From positions 4,258,501-4,322,500 of the forward strand of contig NZ_CP031013.1 of assembly GCF_003711205.1 (NCBI RefSeq): a stretch of DNA of 64,000 nt, written 5' to 3'. A model generated the notes under the pieces. That model searched no databases. It saw nothing but the letters and a program-made list of their open reading frames with translations, and was not told where the DNA came from. Shown here in pieces: positions 1-9,245 of the stretch (the first letter of the stretch is position 1; every line of letters starts with the position of its first letter). The position numbers and the translations under genes are program-made. The stretch is from Polaromonas sp. SP1. GTDB lineage: Bacteria; Pseudomonadota; Gammaproteobacteria; Burkholderiales; Burkholderiaceae_C.

Positions 1-13
1 GAGTCGGTAGTCT

Positions 14-106
14 TGGCGGAAACGGAGGGATTCGAACCCTCGATGAGGCTCTACACCCCATACTCCCTTAGCAGGGGAGCACCTTCGGCCACTCGGTCAC
101 GTTTCC
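14..106 (-). tRNA. tRNA-Ser (anticodon GCU)
   Basis: On the minus strand a complete cloverleaf can be folded. The acceptor GGAAACG pairs with CGTTTCC, followed by discriminator G and an encoded CCA (positions 14-16). The T-arm carries GGTTCGAATCC. The anticodon loop CTGCTAA lies between CTCCC and GGGAG, giving anticodon GCT at 70-72. The long variable arm is typical of a class II serine tRNA. It decodes AGC/AGU and lies just downstream of lysC in the same orientation. Confidence 0.97.
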
Positions 107-141
107 AATAAATCGATTATCTCACGACTTGCGGGCCGTTT

Positions 142-1410
142 TCAGACGGTCGGCTGGTCCAGGTCAAAAGCCTTGTGCAGGGCGCGTACGGCGAGTTCCA
201 TGTACTTTTCGTCGATGACGACGGAGGTCTTGATTTCGCTGGTGGAAATCATCTGGATGTTGATACCCTCTTCGCTCAGGACGCGGAACATCTTGCTGGC
301 GATGCCCACGTGGCTGCGCATGCCGATGCCGACGATGCTGACCTTGCAGATCTTGGCGTCGCCGGTGACTTCCTGCGCGCCCAGCTTGGGCAGGACCTGG
401 GTTTTGAGCAGGTCGACGGCCTTGGAGTAGTCGTTGCGGTGAACGGTGAAGCTGAAGTCGGTTTTGCCGTCTTTGCTGATGTTCTGGATGATCACATCGA
501 CTTCGATGTTGGCGTCGGCCACGGCACCCAGGATCTGGTACGCAATGCCGGGGGTGTCGGGCACGCCGAGCACGGAGATTTTGGCTTCATCGCGGTTAAA
601 TGCGATGCCCGATACGATGGCTTGTTCCATGTTTTCGTCTTCCTCAAAACTGATCAAAGTGCCTGACTTGGCTTCTTCGTTGATGTCGATGTCCCATTCG
701 GTGAAGCTGGACAGCACGCGCAGCGGCACCTTGTATTTGCCGGCAAATTCGACCGAGCGGATCTGCAGCACCTTGGAGCCCATGGAGGCCATCTCCAGCA
801 TCTCTTCGAAGCTCACGGTGTGCAGGCGGCGCGCCTCGGGCACGACGCGCGGGTCGGTGGTGTAGACGCCGTCGACGTCGGTGTAGATTAGGCATTCATG
901 CGCCTTGAGCGCAGCCGCCACGGCCACGGCCGAAGTATCGGAGCCGCCGCGGCCCAGCGTGGTGACGTTGCCGCCATCGTCTACGCCCTGGAAGCCGGTG
1001 ATGATGACGACCTTGCCGGCGTTCAAATCGCCGCGCACGCGCTCGTCGTCGATCGACTCAATGCGGGCCTTGGTGTAGGCGTTGTTGGTCTTGATGGTGA
1101 CTTGCCAGCCGGCGTAGCTCACGGCCTGCATGCCTTCGGCTTGCAGCGCAATCGCCAGTAATGCGCTGGAGGCCTGCTCGCCGGTGGCGGCCAGGGCGTC
1201 CAGCTCGCGGCTGTAGGCGTCGCCCGGTTTGGTGGGGGCCAGCTCTTTGGCCAGTCCCAGCAAACGGTTGGTTTCGCCACTCATGGCGCTGGGAACGACG
1301 ACCATCTGGTGGCCGGCGCGCGCCCACTTGGCCACGCGTTTGGCCACGTTGCGGATGCGCTCGGTGGAGCCCATCGACGTGCCGCCGTATTTATGAACGA
1401 TCAATGCCAT
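142..1410 (-). CDS. lysC: Aspartate kinase (aspartokinase)
   Basis: Phosphorylates L-aspartate with ATP, the first step to lysine, threonine, methionine and diaminopimelate; cytosolic. The 422-residue product has the N-terminal kinase signature with KYGGTS at residues 7-12, a kinase domain to about residue 250 with GRGGSDTSA near 154-162, then two ACT regulatory domains from about 264 to the end. The length and layout match the single-gene aspartokinases of betaproteobacteria, usually inhibited by lysine plus threonine. An internal Met at 261 just before the ACT region could allow a separate regulatory subunit as in some Gram-positive enzymes, but nothing here shows that it is used. It follows tilS on the same strand after about 118 bp that contain a plausible promoter of its own. 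Confidence 0.97.
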   Translation of the reverse strand: MALIVHKYGGTSMGSTERIRNVAKRVAKWARAGHQMVVVPSAMSGETNRLLGLAKELAPTKPGDAYSRELDALAATGEQASSALLAIALQAEGMQAVSYAGWQVTIKTNNAYTKARIESIDDERVRGDLNAGKVVIITGFQGVDDGGNVTTLGRGGSDTSAVAVAAALKAHECLIYTDVDGVYTTDPRVVPEARRLHTVSFEEMLEMASMGSKVLQIRSVEFAGKYKVPLRVLSSFTEWDIDINEEAKSGTLISFEEDENMEQAIVSGIAFNRDEAKISVLGVPDTPGIAYQILGAVADANIEVDVIIQNISKDGKTDFSFTVHRNDYSKAVDLLKTQVLPKLGAQEVTGDAKICKVSIVGIGMRSHVGIASKMFRVLSEEGINIQMISTSEIKTSVVIDEKYMELAVRALHKAFDLDQPTV

Positions 1411-1504
1411 TGCAGGATGTCAATCAGGAAGTTGGTTTGAGGCCCGGGCGCCTGTATGCAGAACGCCCTGATGCGGGTAGCCAAAGCCACCAGCAAAGCC
1501 TTCA

Positions 1505-1534
1505 ATTATACCTAGGACTACTACCTAGTTAGGC
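1505..1534 (-). promoter_or_regulatory. Candidate sigma-70 promoter for lysC
   Basis: Read on the minus strand, a perfect TATAAT lies at 1510-1505, about 95 bp upstream of the lysC start and directly after the tilS stop codon. The matching -35 (CCTAAC at 17-18 bp spacing) is poor. A short imperfect palindrome (CTAGG, spacer, CCTAGG) lies between the two elements. Only the -10 is convincing. Confidence 0.45.
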
Positions 1535-2533
1535 CGGCTTATCTGCTGCCGCGGTGTACTGCAGCACCGCGCCGTCCCGTGTCACATGCCCGGTCGCCAC
1601 CTTGAGGTGAATCTGGTGGCCGCGTGTGGTGCAGGCGGCGATTTGCTGCTGCAGTTGCTCCAGCTGCGCCGCGCTGGGCGTGGCCTGTAACTGCAGCAAC
1701 CAGTGACGCAACACATTGGCTCGCCGTGGCGCCGTCAGTGCTTGCAAGGCCTTGATCACCGGCGGCGAGCCGACCGCCGCGAGATCTTGCTGCGCCACCT
1801 CGACCAGCATCGCCTGGGCCTGCGCCGAATGCCGGGCGCTGCGGGCAAAGGTCTCGCGAAACTGCGGGAAAACCTCTTCCAGCGCGGGCAGCAGCCGGGC
1901 CCGGATCCGGTTGCGCGTGAAGCGCTCATCGGTGTTGGTCGGGTCTTCCACCCAGGCGATGCCGCGCTCCCGCAGCCATGCGCGCAGCAGCGCCCCGGGC
2001 ACAGTGAGCAGGGGGCGGTGGTAAGTGATGCCGTCCCGCTCCCAGCGCGCCGGCATGGCAGCCAGCCCCGGCAGCCCGGCGCCGCGTGACAGCGCCAGCA
2101 AAATGGTTTCCACCTGGTCATCGGCATGTTGGGCAATTGCTATATCTTTGATAGCAACAAGTCCATGCCCCTCCTTGGCTGCAGCACTAAAAGCCTTGTA
2201 ACGTGCCTTGCGTGCCGCGTCTTCCGGGCTCTCGCCGGCAGCGTGGCGGGCATCCACACGCTGGATGATCAAGGGCACATTCAACTGTGCGCACAGGGCG
2301 GCGCAGTGCCGCTCAAAGTCATCAGCCGCTGCCTGAAGGCCATGGTGGATATGGATTGCGTACACCTGCCCGGGCCATTTTTCGGCGCAGGCCACCAGCA
2401 AGGCCACGGAGTCGGCGCCGCCGCTGAGCGCCACGGCCAGCGGCAGGCCGGGTGAAAAAGAACTCAGTGCGTCAGGCAGGCCCGGTTCTTGTGCGGCGCC
2501 TTTATGCGCCACGGTGGCCCACCGTGAAGTCAT
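1529..2533 (-). CDS. tilS: tRNA(Ile)-lysidine synthase
   Basis: Adds lysine to C34 of the CAU-anticodon tRNA-Ile so that it reads AUA; ATP-dependent and cytosolic. The N-type PP-loop SGGADS lies at residues 37-42 of the chosen product, with the family AQHADDQVET segment after it. Start: the frame is open further upstream, but everything before the ATG at 2531-2533 lies inside the preceding dioxygenase gene; a GTG at 2512 is also possible. The gene overlaps the upstream gene by about 30 bp, which suggests co-transcription. A copy of the short dispersed repeat (2139-2186) lies in frame within the catalytic domain just before AQHADD and adds several residues compared with typical TilS proteins. 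Confidence 0.93.
   Translation of the reverse strand: MTSRWATVAHKGAAQEPGLPDALSSFSPGLPLAVALSGGADSVALLVACAEKWPGQVYAIHIHHGLQAAADDFERHCAALCAQLNVPLIIQRVDARHAAGESPEDAARKARYKAFSAAAKEGHGLVAIKDIAIAQHADDQVETILLALSRGAGLPGLAAMPARWERDGITYHRPLLTVPGALLRAWLRERGIAWVEDPTNTDERFTRNRIRARLLPALEEVFPQFRETFARSARHSAQAQAMLVEVAQQDLAAVGSPPVIKALQALTAPRRANVLRHWLLQLQATPSAAQLEQLQQQIAACTTRGHQIHLKVATGHVTRDGAVLQYTAAADKPA
2139..2186 (+). repeat. Dispersed double-hairpin repeat (family A), in tilS
   Basis: Contains the first hairpin (GCTATATCTTTGATAGC) followed by a degenerate second half ending in CTTGGCTGCAGC. It is translated as part of tilS. The second half fits the consensus at 42003-42064 less well than other copies do. 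Confidence 0.5.
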
Positions 2534-3308
2534 TGCGGCCGGTTTTGTCTTCACCGCGCAGCAGCCACAGCGGCCGCGTCGCAAAACTGACGGCCACGCC
2601 GGTCTTGCCGTCGGCCGGCCGCAGGCTGCGGTCAAACAGCGAGGTGCCGGGCATGTAGCGCAGCGCCACGCCGGTGCGGCGGATGCCGGAGGTGTTGGCC
2701 TTGGCGCCGTGGATCATGTAGATGTCGTGCAGCGACATCTGCCCGGGCTGCAGCTCCAGGTCGACCGCATCGTTTTCGTCAAAACTGCCGTCGGCCATGC
2801 GCTGGTTCAGCGTCAGGTCGGTGCGGTCTTCGTGCAGATGGGGGTGGAGTTGTTTGCCGCTGTGCGATCCGGGGATCACGCGCAGGCAGCCGTTTTCGCG
2901 AGTGCTCGGCTCCAGTGCCACCCAGACGGTGCAGTTTGCCAGCGGCCGGATGGGCCAGTAGTGGCCGTCCTGGTGCCACGGCGTTTCATAGCCTTCGCTG
3001 GCGGGCTTGCAGAACACGTGGCAGCCCCAGAGGATCACGTCGGGGCCGATGGCCTGGGCCACCAGGTCGACGATGTCGGTATTCATGGCCAGGTCGAAGA
3101 AATCGCGGCTGCCGCGCACGCCTTCGTCGTTGCGGCCTTCAATATGGGCGCTGACAAGCTTTTCGGGCCGCACGCCGGGGTTGTCGCGGATCAGGGTATT
3201 GAGGGCGTCCTGCATGCGCCGCACCCAGCCGTCGTCCAGCCGGAACTGCGGGATGACATAGCCCTGCTCCCGGTAGTGCCTGATCTCCTGGTCGGACAGG
3301 CTGGCCAT
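2502..3308 (-). CDS. Phytanoyl-CoA dioxygenase (PhyH) family protein
   Basis: A 268-residue non-haem Fe(II)/2-oxoglutarate oxygenase of the PhyH family. The iron-binding HxD is visible as WHQDGHYW (H112, D114), and the distal His is probably H200 in MIHGAKAN, with an Arg pair at 210-211 suited to binding 2-oxoglutarate. The substrate cannot be read from sequence: relatives hydroxylate fatty acyl-CoAs, ectoine or small secondary metabolites. It sits between accA and tilS on the same strand, overlapping tilS, so it is probably co-expressed with housekeeping genes. A link to lipid metabolism through accA is only suggestive. Confidence 0.85.
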   Translation of the reverse strand: MASLSDQEIRHYREQGYVIPQFRLDDGWVRRMQDALNTLIRDNPGVRPEKLVSAHIEGRNDEGVRGSRDFFDLAMNTDIVDLVAQAIGPDVILWGCHVFCKPASEGYETPWHQDGHYWPIRPLANCTVWVALEPSTRENGCLRVIPGSHSGKQLHPHLHEDRTDLTLNQRMADGSFDENDAVDLELQPGQMSLHDIYMIHGAKANTSGIRRTGVALRYMPGTSLFDRSLRPADGKTGVAVSFATRPLWLLRGEDKTGRNDFTVGHRGA

Positions 3309-3347
3309 GGTTTGTTTGGCTTCGGGGCCGGGGGCCTTGTCGCGGGC

Positions 3348-4328
3348 TTACTTGCCGGCGTCGGCCTTGGTGTCGGTGAAGCGTCCGTAGCTTTGCAGGC
3401 GCTCGTAGCGGCGGTCCAGCAGTTCCTTGACCTTCAGGTCGCTGACCTGGCGGAAGGCATCGTTGAGGGCGCGTTTGAGGAAAGCGGCCATCTGCTTGTG
3501 GTCGCGGTGGGCGCCGCCCACGGGTTCATTGACGATCTTGTCGATCACGCCCAGGGCCTTGAGCCGGTGCGCGGTGATGCCCAGGGCCTCGGCGGCTTCC
3601 TGCGCCTTGTCGGAGGTCTTCCACAAGATGGAAGCGCAGCCTTCAGGGCTGATGACGGAATAGATCGAATACTGCAGCATCACGACCTGGTCGGCCACCG
3701 AAATGGCCAGCGCGCCGCCGGAGCCGCCTTCTCCGATGATGGTGGTGATGATGGGCACTTCGAGTTGCGCCATCTCGAAGATGTTGCGGCCGATGGCCTC
3801 GGACTGGCCGCGCTCTTCGGCGTCGATGCCGGGGTAGGCGCCGGGCGTGTCGACAAAGGTGAACACCGGCAGCTTGAACTTCTCGGCGGTTTTCATCAGG
3901 CGCAAGGCCTTGCGGTAGCCCTCGGGCTTGCTCATGCCGAAGTTGCGCAGGCCGCGTTCCTTGGTGTCGCGGCCCTTCTGGTGGCCCAGCACCATGCAGG
4001 CGGTGCCGTTAAAGCGGGCCAGGCCGCCCACGATGGACAGGTCGTCGGCAAAGTGCCGGTCGCCGTGCAGCTCGACAAAATCGGTGAAGATTTCGTTGAC
4101 GTAGTCCAGGGTGTAGGGGCGTTCCGCGTGGCGGGCGATCTTGGTGATCTGCCAGGGCGTCAGGTCGCTGTAGATGTCTTTGGTGAGTTGCTGGCTCTTT
4201 TTGGCCAGCTGGTCGATTTCCTCAGAGATATCAACGGCCGACTCGGTCTGTACGTAGCGCAGTTCTTCAATTTTTCCTTCAAGCTCCGCGATCGGTTGCT
4301 CGAAATCGAGGAAGGTCTTCTTCGCCAT
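3348..4328 (-). CDS. accA: Acetyl-CoA carboxylase carboxyltransferase subunit alpha
   Basis: Alpha subunit of the carboxyltransferase that, with AccD, moves the carboxyl group from carboxybiotin to acetyl-CoA to make malonyl-CoA for fatty acid synthesis. The 326 residues match the usual length (about 317-325). An N-terminal coiled stretch starts with [17 protein letters not shown], and the crotonase-fold core carries [11 protein letters not shown] and the [11 protein letters not shown] segment typical of AccA. It is the third gene of a minus-strand run, starting 29 bp after the glycosylase gene. AccD, AccB and AccC are not in the window. Confidence 0.97.
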   Translation of the reverse strand: MAKKTFLDFEQPIAELEGKIEELRYVQTESAVDISEEIDQLAKKSQQLTKDIYSDLTPWQITKIARHAERPYTLDYVNEIFTDFVELHGDRHFADDLSIVGGLARFNGTACMVLGHQKGRDTKERGLRNFGMSKPEGYRKALRLMKTAEKFKLPVFTFVDTPGAYPGIDAEERGQSEAIGRNIFEMAQLEVPIITTIIGEGGSGGALAISVADQVVMLQYSIYSVISPEGCASILWKTSDKAQEAAEALGITAHRLKALGVIDKIVNEPVGGAHRDHKQMAAFLKRALNDAFRQVSDLKVKELLDRRYERLQSYGRFTDTKADAGK

Positions 4329-4357
4329 GTGCTGCTCCTCAGGGCTTCTTCAAAAAG

Positions 4358-5053
4358 TCAATTCTGCTCGGCGCCCAAAACGGGTAGTGGGTCCAGAGAG
4401 CGCCAAATATACCAAGTTGCGACACTGCAGTACGGCGCCCAGGCGGCGGCCACCTCGCGCGCGTCGCTCCGGCTGACGGATTCACCGGAAAAATAGTTCT
4501 GGCTGATGCCGCTGATCAGGCCGACGTCGTCCAGCGGCAAGACGTTGGGGCGCATCAGGTAGAAGATCAAAAACATCTCGGCCGTCCAGCGGCCAATGCC
4601 GCGAATGGCGACCAGTTCGGCAATGATGGCCTCGTCGTCCATGGCCTGCCAGTCCTTCACGTGGACGGTGCCGGCGTCGAAATGGATCGACAAATCCACC
4701 AGGTACTCGACCTTGCGGGCGCTCAGGCCAGCCGCACGCATGTCGTCGACCTTGAGCCTCAGCACATTGGCCGGAGTGACTTTTTTGGGCAGGGCCGAAA
4801 ACTTTGCCCAGACGCTCTGGGCGGCTTTCACGGAAATCTGCTGGCCGACGATGCTGCGCGCCAGCGTGCTGAAGGCATCGCCCCGGGCCTGCAGGCAGGC
4901 GTCGCCAAACTGCGGAATCAGCCGCTTCATGACCCGGTCTTTTTTGACGAGGTGCTTGCAGGCGTCCGCCCAGTACTCCGGCACCGTGGTGGCCGGCTCG
5001 GGGACTTCGGCCAGCTCAACGCTGCCGGGACCGCTCTTTACTATCTTTTTCAT
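4358..5053 (-). CDS. AlkA-like DNA-3-methyladenine glycosylase (HhH-GPD)
   Basis: A 231-residue base-excision repair glycosylase that would remove alkylated purines. The helix-hairpin-helix GPD motif is visible at about residues 147-164 (LVAIRGIGRWTAEMFLIF), followed by the catalytic Asp region PLDDVGL (D175/D176). It lacks the N-terminal extension of E. coli AlkA, so it resembles the compact AlkA-like/MagII class. It lies between cysS and accA in the minus-strand run. Its start codon (5051-5053) falls inside a copy of the family A repeat, so the repeat supplies the first codons and the leader sequence. No strong Shine-Dalgarno was seen. Confidence 0.88.
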   Translation of the reverse strand: MKKIVKSGPGSVELAEVPEPATTVPEYWADACKHLVKKDRVMKRLIPQFGDACLQARGDAFSTLARSIVGQQISVKAAQSVWAKFSALPKKVTPANVLRLKVDDMRAAGLSARKVEYLVDLSIHFDAGTVHVKDWQAMDDEAIIAELVAIRGIGRWTAEMFLIFYLMRPNVLPLDDVGLISGISQNYFSGESVSRSDAREVAAAWAPYCSVATWYIWRSLDPLPVLGAEQN

Positions 5054-5093
5054 AGCGATCAGCCCACGCTGCGCTTGGGCTGGAGGCCGAAAT
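5033..5093 (+). repeat. Dispersed double-hairpin repeat (family A), spanning a start codon
   Basis: Good match to the consensus: GCTCTTTACTATC, loop, ATAGC, then CAGCCCA, loop, TTGGGCTGGAGGCCGAAAT. It fills the gap between cysS and the glycosylase gene and covers the glycosylase start codon on the minus strand. Confidence 0.75.
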
Positions 5094-5105
5094 GACCAAC
5101 AAGGC

Positions 5106-6482
5106 TCACGACTGGGCCTCCCAGGTCGTGCCGGTGGGCGAGTCTTTGAGTACGATGCCTTTGGCCAGCAAATCCTGGCGGATGCGGTCGGCTTCGGCGA
5201 AGTTTTTGGCGGCCTTGGCGGCGGCGCGCTCTGCGATCAGGCCCTGGATGCTGCTCTCGTCGAGGCCGGCGCCGGCCTGAAGGTAAGCGCCAGGGTCGCC
5301 CTGCAGCAAGCCCAGGCAGCCGCCCAGGCTTTTGAGCAGACCCGCCAGGCTGGCAGACCGCGTCTTGTTGACTTCACCTGCCAGCTCGAACAGCACAGCC
5401 ACCGCTTCGGGCGTGCCGAAGTCTTCGTCCATCGCGGCCTTGAAGCGGGCGGCGAAGGGGCTGGACCAGTCGATGGCCACCGCCTCCGGCGTGACGCCGG
5501 CCAGCGCGGTATAGAGGCGCTTGAGCGAATTGCGGGCGTCGTCCAGGTGGGCGTCGCTGTAGTTCAGGGCGCTGCGGTAATGCGCGCGCACGATGAAGAA
5601 GCGGACGGTTTCGGCGTCGTACTTGGCCAGCACTTCACGGATGGTGAAGAAGTTGCCCAGCGACTTGGACATCTTTTCGTTGTCCACCCGCACAAAACCG
5701 TTGTGCACCCAGAAATTGGCCAGCGGCTTGCCGTTGGCGCCTTCGCTCTGGGCGATCTCGTTTTCGTGGTGCGGAAACTGCAGGTCGGCGCCGCCGCCGT
5801 GGATATCGAAAGTCTCGCCCAGCGTCTGGCAGCTCATGGCCGAGCATTCGATGTGCCAGCCCGGCCGTCCGGGGCCGTAGCGGCTGTCCCACTTGGCGTC
5901 GTCGGGCTCGGTGGGCTTGGCGCTTTTCCAGAGCACGAAGTCCAGCGGGTCGTCCTTGCCGTCCAGCACCGCCACGCGTTCGCCGGCGCGCAGCTCGTCC
6001 AGGGATTTGCCGGAGAGCTTGCCGTAGCCGGGAAACTTGCGCACCGCGTAATTCATGTCGCCGGTGGAGCCCTTGTAGGCCAGGCCTTTTTCTTCCAGGG
6101 TGGCGATCATGCCCAGCATCTGCGGCACGTATTCGGTGGCGCGCGGCTCCAGCGACGGCGGCTCGATGCCCAGCGCGCCGATGTCCTGGTGCATGGCCAC
6201 GATCATCTCGTCCGTCAGCTGGCGGATGGTGATGCCGCGCTCGACCGCCCGCTTGATGATCTTGTCGTCGATGTCGGTGATGTTGCGCACGTAGGTCACG
6301 CGCAGGCCGCTGGCCTTGAGCCAGCGCTGGACCACGTCGAACGCCATCATCATGCGCGCATGGCCGATGTGGCACAGGTCGTAAATCGTCATCCCGCACA
6401 CATACATGCGCACGTGGCCGGGCTCCAGGGGGGAAAATTCTTCCACTGCACGCGACAGCGTGTTGTAAATGCGAAGGCTCAT
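5106..6482 (-). CDS. cysS: Cysteinyl-tRNA synthetase
   Basis: Class I synthetase that charges tRNA-Cys; 458 residues, the normal length. The HIGH motif is CHIGH at 37-41 and KMSKS lies at 270-274. The zinc ligands are C29, C213, H238 and E242, the last two within [10 protein letters not shown], at spacing equivalent to E. coli CysS. It is the first gene of the minus-strand run and its start faces the divergent TPR gene across about 360 bp. Nothing unusual was seen in the protein. Confidence 0.98.
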   Translation of the reverse strand: MSLRIYNTLSRAVEEFSPLEPGHVRMYVCGMTIYDLCHIGHARMMMAFDVVQRWLKASGLRVTYVRNITDIDDKIIKRAVERGITIRQLTDEMIVAMHQDIGALGIEPPSLEPRATEYVPQMLGMIATLEEKGLAYKGSTGDMNYAVRKFPGYGKLSGKSLDELRAGERVAVLDGKDDPLDFVLWKSAKPTEPDDAKWDSRYGPGRPGWHIECSAMSCQTLGETFDIHGGGADLQFPHHENEIAQSEGANGKPLANFWVHNGFVRVDNEKMSKSLGNFFTIREVLAKYDAETVRFFIVRAHYRSALNYSDAHLDDARNSLKRLYTALAGVTPEAVAIDWSSPFAARFKAAMDEDFGTPEAVAVLFELAGEVNKTRSASLAGLLKSLGGCLGLLQGDPGAYLQAGAGLDESSIQGLIAERAAAKAAKNFAEADRIRQDLLAKGIVLKDSPTGTTWEAQS

Positions 6483-6848
6483 GAAAATTGTGGCGGCGGG
6501 GGCCCGGCGTCGGCCGGCACCCGACTATCGGTCAGGCTGGGTCTGGGGGTCTGGGTAACAGGGAAGCTCGGGAAGCTGGAGGGGAGCGAAGGAAGGTTAT
6601 CTCACGGACACCTCAGGCGGGCAAGGGCCATTCGGCGTACGCGCAAAAACGTGGCGTAAAAACGAAAACTGCGAAATCCCGGGGGTCTTGAACTATACCC
6701 CCTCAGCTACAATCAGGCAGTATATCCAGCCCGTCGGGCGGCGTTGGGCCGGCCTTTACGCCCCCTCAAAAACCGGCTGTTTATAGGGATTTCCACCCAA
6801 AAGCCGCCAAACGGCCCTGAGGGGTTTCAAAACAACAGCGAGTGTCTT
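6483..6848. other. Divergent intergenic region cysS / TPR gene
   Basis: 366 bp without a supported gene. The left part is G-rich with short direct repeats (GGTCTGGGT-like). The right part contains a candidate plus-strand promoter (6687-6713) embedded in an imperfect GGGGG...CCCCC inverted repeat, and a short GC-rich hairpin downstream. A minus-strand promoter for cysS must also lie here but was not recognised. Confidence 0.5.
6687..6713 (+). promoter_or_regulatory. Candidate sigma-70 promoter for the TPR gene
   Basis: TACAAT at 6708-6713 is a good -10. CTTGAA at 6687-6692 could be the -35, but the spacing of 15 bp is short. It is the best candidate for the plus-strand run that starts at 6849. 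Confidence 0.35.
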
Positions 6849-7913
6849 ATGCCCACGCAAAACTTCTTTACCCGCAAACCCCTGTCCGCAGCCCTGCGCA
6901 TGCTGGTCGTGGCGGCCGCCCTGTCGGTGTCCGCAGCGCATGCCGACGACTACGCCGACGTCAGCCGCCTGATGCGCGCCGGCCAGTTTGCTGAAGCGAT
7001 GACCAAGGTGGACCAATACCTCGCCAGCAAACCCCGCGACCCGCAAATGCGTTTCTTCAAGGGCGTGATCCAGACCGAAACCGGCAAGACCAACGACGCG
7101 ATCGCCACCTTTACCAAGATCACCGAAGACTACCCCGAGCTGCCGGAGCCTTACAACAACATGGCCGTGCTCTACGCCGGCCAGAGCCAGTTCGACAAGG
7201 CCCGCGCCGCGCTTGAAATGGCGATTCGCACCAACCCGAGCTATGCCACCGCGCACGAAAACCTGGGCGACGTCTATGCGCGCCTGGCCAGCCAGGCCTA
7301 CAGCAAGGCGCTGCAACTGGACGGCGCCAACCCGGCCGTGCCGCCCAAGCTGGCCCTGATCCGCACCCTCTTCTCGGCTGACGCCAAGGCCCAGCCGCAA
7401 GCCCAACCCCAGGCCCAGGCCAAACCCGCTACCGGCGCCCAGGCGTCCGGCCAGGTCACCGCCGCGGCGCCTGCGGCCGCACCGGCAGCCAAACCTGCCG
7501 CACCCGCTGCGGCAACGCCCGCCGCCGCGCCTGCTGCTGCGGCAACGCCCGCAGCACCTGCCGCCGCATCCGGCGCCGACAAGGAAGTTGAAGCGGCCGT
7601 GCGTAACTGGGCACAGGCATGGGCCGGCAAAGACATGAGCGGCTACCTCGCCAGTTACGGCCAGAACTTCGACCCGCCCGGCAACCAGGCCCGCAAGGCC
7701 TGGGAAGAAGACCGCCGCGCACGCATCGTCGGCAAAAACAGCATCAGCGTGAAGCTCTCCAACATGACCGTCTCGGTGACGGGCGCCAAAGCCGTCGCCA
7801 AATTCAAGCAGGACTACAGCGCAGACTCGCTGAATATCTCCAGCCGCAAAACGCTGGAGCTGGCCAAGGTGGGTGATCGCTGGGTCATCGTCAAGGAATC
7901 CACAGGCGGTTGA
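6849..7913 (+). CDS. Exported TPR protein with C-terminal NTF2-like domain
   Basis: 354 residues from the ATG at 6849, chosen because it gives a clean signal peptide (hydrophobic 17-30, likely cleavage after AHA at 32); the frame is open further upstream. Residues about 36-170 form TPR-like helical repeats (VLYAGQSQFDKARAALEMAI is a clear unit). Residues 178-245 are a low-complexity Ala/Pro/Gln linker. Residues 246-354 look like an NTF2/SnoaL-like fold (NWAQAWAGKDMSGYLASY). The same C-terminal domain ends the next gene, so the two probably act together in the periplasm near peptidoglycan. No enzymatic residues were recognised; a scaffold or partner of the transpeptidase is an inference. Confidence 0.8.
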   Translation: MPTQNFFTRKPLSAALRMLVVAAALSVSAAHADDYADVSRLMRAGQFAEAMTKVDQYLASKPRDPQMRFFKGVIQTETGKTNDAIATFTKITEDYPELPEPYNNMAVLYAGQSQFDKARAALEMAIRTNPSYATAHENLGDVYARLASQAYSKALQLDGANPAVPPKLALIRTLFSADAKAQPQAQPQAQAKPATGAQASGQVTAAAPAAAPAAKPAAPAAATPAAAPAAAATPAAPAAASGADKEVEAAVRNWAQAWAGKDMSGYLASYGQNFDPPGNQARKAWEEDRRARIVGKNSISVKLSNMTVSVTGAKAVAKFKQDYSADSLNISSRKTLELAKVGDRWVIVKESTGG

Positions 7914-7997
7914 TCGCCGGCGGCCGACCTGACCCAAGTGTTCCGTTCCAGCCTGTCTTTGTCCGTAGTAGCCGGCCGATTTTCCGTGGAAACCCGC

Positions 7998-9245
7998 ATG
8001 AAAAAGGCGGTCTCAACGTTTTGCTTGATGGCGCCATGCCTGCTGCTGGCGCTTTCGCCTGCGCACGCTGAAAAACGCGCCCGCACAGCGTCGAACAAGG
8101 AAGCCGCGCGCCCGCCCGCCCAGCGCGAAGCGCGCGACGGCGAAGCCGAAGCCCGCCTCATTGACATCTACAAACTGATCGGCCAGGCCAGGCCGCGCGA
8201 GGCGCTGCAAAAGGCCGAGGGCCTCGTCAAGGACCACCCCAACTTCCAGCTGGCGCAACTCGTCTATGGCGACTTGCTGTCGGGCTTTGCACGCCCTGTG
8301 CGCACGATGGGCGATATCCCTCCAGACACGGCCTCCAGGGCCGCGGCGCCCTTGCTGGCCGAACTGCGGCAGGAGTCCCAGCTGCGCCTGCGCGCGCTGC
8401 GCGAACGCCCGGCGCCCGGCACGGTTCCCTCGCAGTTCCTGGCGCTGTCGCCGCGCAACAAGCATGCGATTGCGATCGACGCTTCCCGCTCGCGCCTGTA
8501 CCTGTTTGAAAACACCGCCACCGGCCTCAAGCTGGTGGCCGACTACTACATCTCGGTCGGCAAGTCGGGTATCGAAAAATCCGTCGAAGGCGACCTGCGC
8601 ACGCCGGTCGGTGTGTACTTCATCACCAGCAACCTGAACCCCAAGTCGCTGCGCGACTTCTACGGCTCGGGGGCCCTGCCCATCAACTACCCCAACCAGC
8701 TCGATGTCAAACGCGGCAAGACCGGCGGCGGCATCTGGCTGCACGGCACGCCGCCGGCGCAGTTCTCGCGGGCGCCGCTGTCCACCGACGGTTGCGTGGT
8801 GCTGGCCAACCCCGACCTCGAACGCATCATCCGCACGGTCGAGGTGCGCAGCACACCCGTGGTCATCGCGCACAGCCTCAAGTGGGTGGCGCCGCAGTCG
8901 CTCAGCGCCGACAGCAAGTCTTTCGAGAACGTGCTGCAAAGCTGGCACAGCGCCAAAACCAGCGGCGACATGGCCAAACTCACCGCCTGGTACGCACCCG
9001 ACTTCACCAGCTACGGCAAGACCCTGGCCGAATGGACGCCGGCCCTGCAAACCGAGCTCAAGCAGCTGGGCGGGCGCGACATCCAGCTCAAGGATGTGTC
9101 TTACCTGCGCTGGACCGACAGCACCGACACGATGGTGGTAACCTTTGGCGAGCTGGTCAAAGGCGCCAAGACCGGCCGCACCAAGCGCCAATACTGGGTC
9201 CGTCAGGGCAGCCAGTGGAAAATTTTCTTCGAAGGAACCATTTGA
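7998..9245 (+). CDS. L,D-transpeptidase (YkuD family) with NTF2-like tail
   Basis: Periplasmic enzyme expected to form 3-3 peptidoglycan cross-links or attach proteins to peptidoglycan. From the ATG at 7998 the product is 415 residues: signal peptide ending at AHA (24), a helical region to about 140, a YkuD catalytic domain about 157-292 with IWLHGT (H249) and STDGCVV (catalytic C266), then an NTF2-like domain about 310-415 (SWHSAKTSGDMAKLTAWY) similar to the one in the preceding gene. Upstream in-frame codons precede the signal peptide and were not used. The stop overlaps the ppiA start (TGATG), which implies translational coupling. Confidence 0.92.
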   Translation: MKKAVSTFCLMAPCLLLALSPAHAEKRARTASNKEAARPPAQREARDGEAEARLIDIYKLIGQARPREALQKAEGLVKDHPNFQLAQLVYGDLLSGFARPVRTMGDIPPDTASRAAAPLLAELRQESQLRLRALRERPAPGTVPSQFLALSPRNKHAIAIDASRSRLYLFENTATGLKLVADYYISVGKSGIEKSVEGDLRTPVGVYFITSNLNPKSLRDFYGSGALPINYPNQLDVKRGKTGGGIWLHGTPPAQFSRAPLSTDGCVVLANPDLERIIRTVEVRSTPVVIAHSLKWVAPQSLSADSKSFENVLQSWHSAKTSGDMAKLTAWYAPDFTSYGKTLAEWTPALQTELKQLGGRDIQLKDVSYLRWTDSTDTMVVTFGELVKGAKTGRTKRQYWVRQGSQWKIFFEGTI

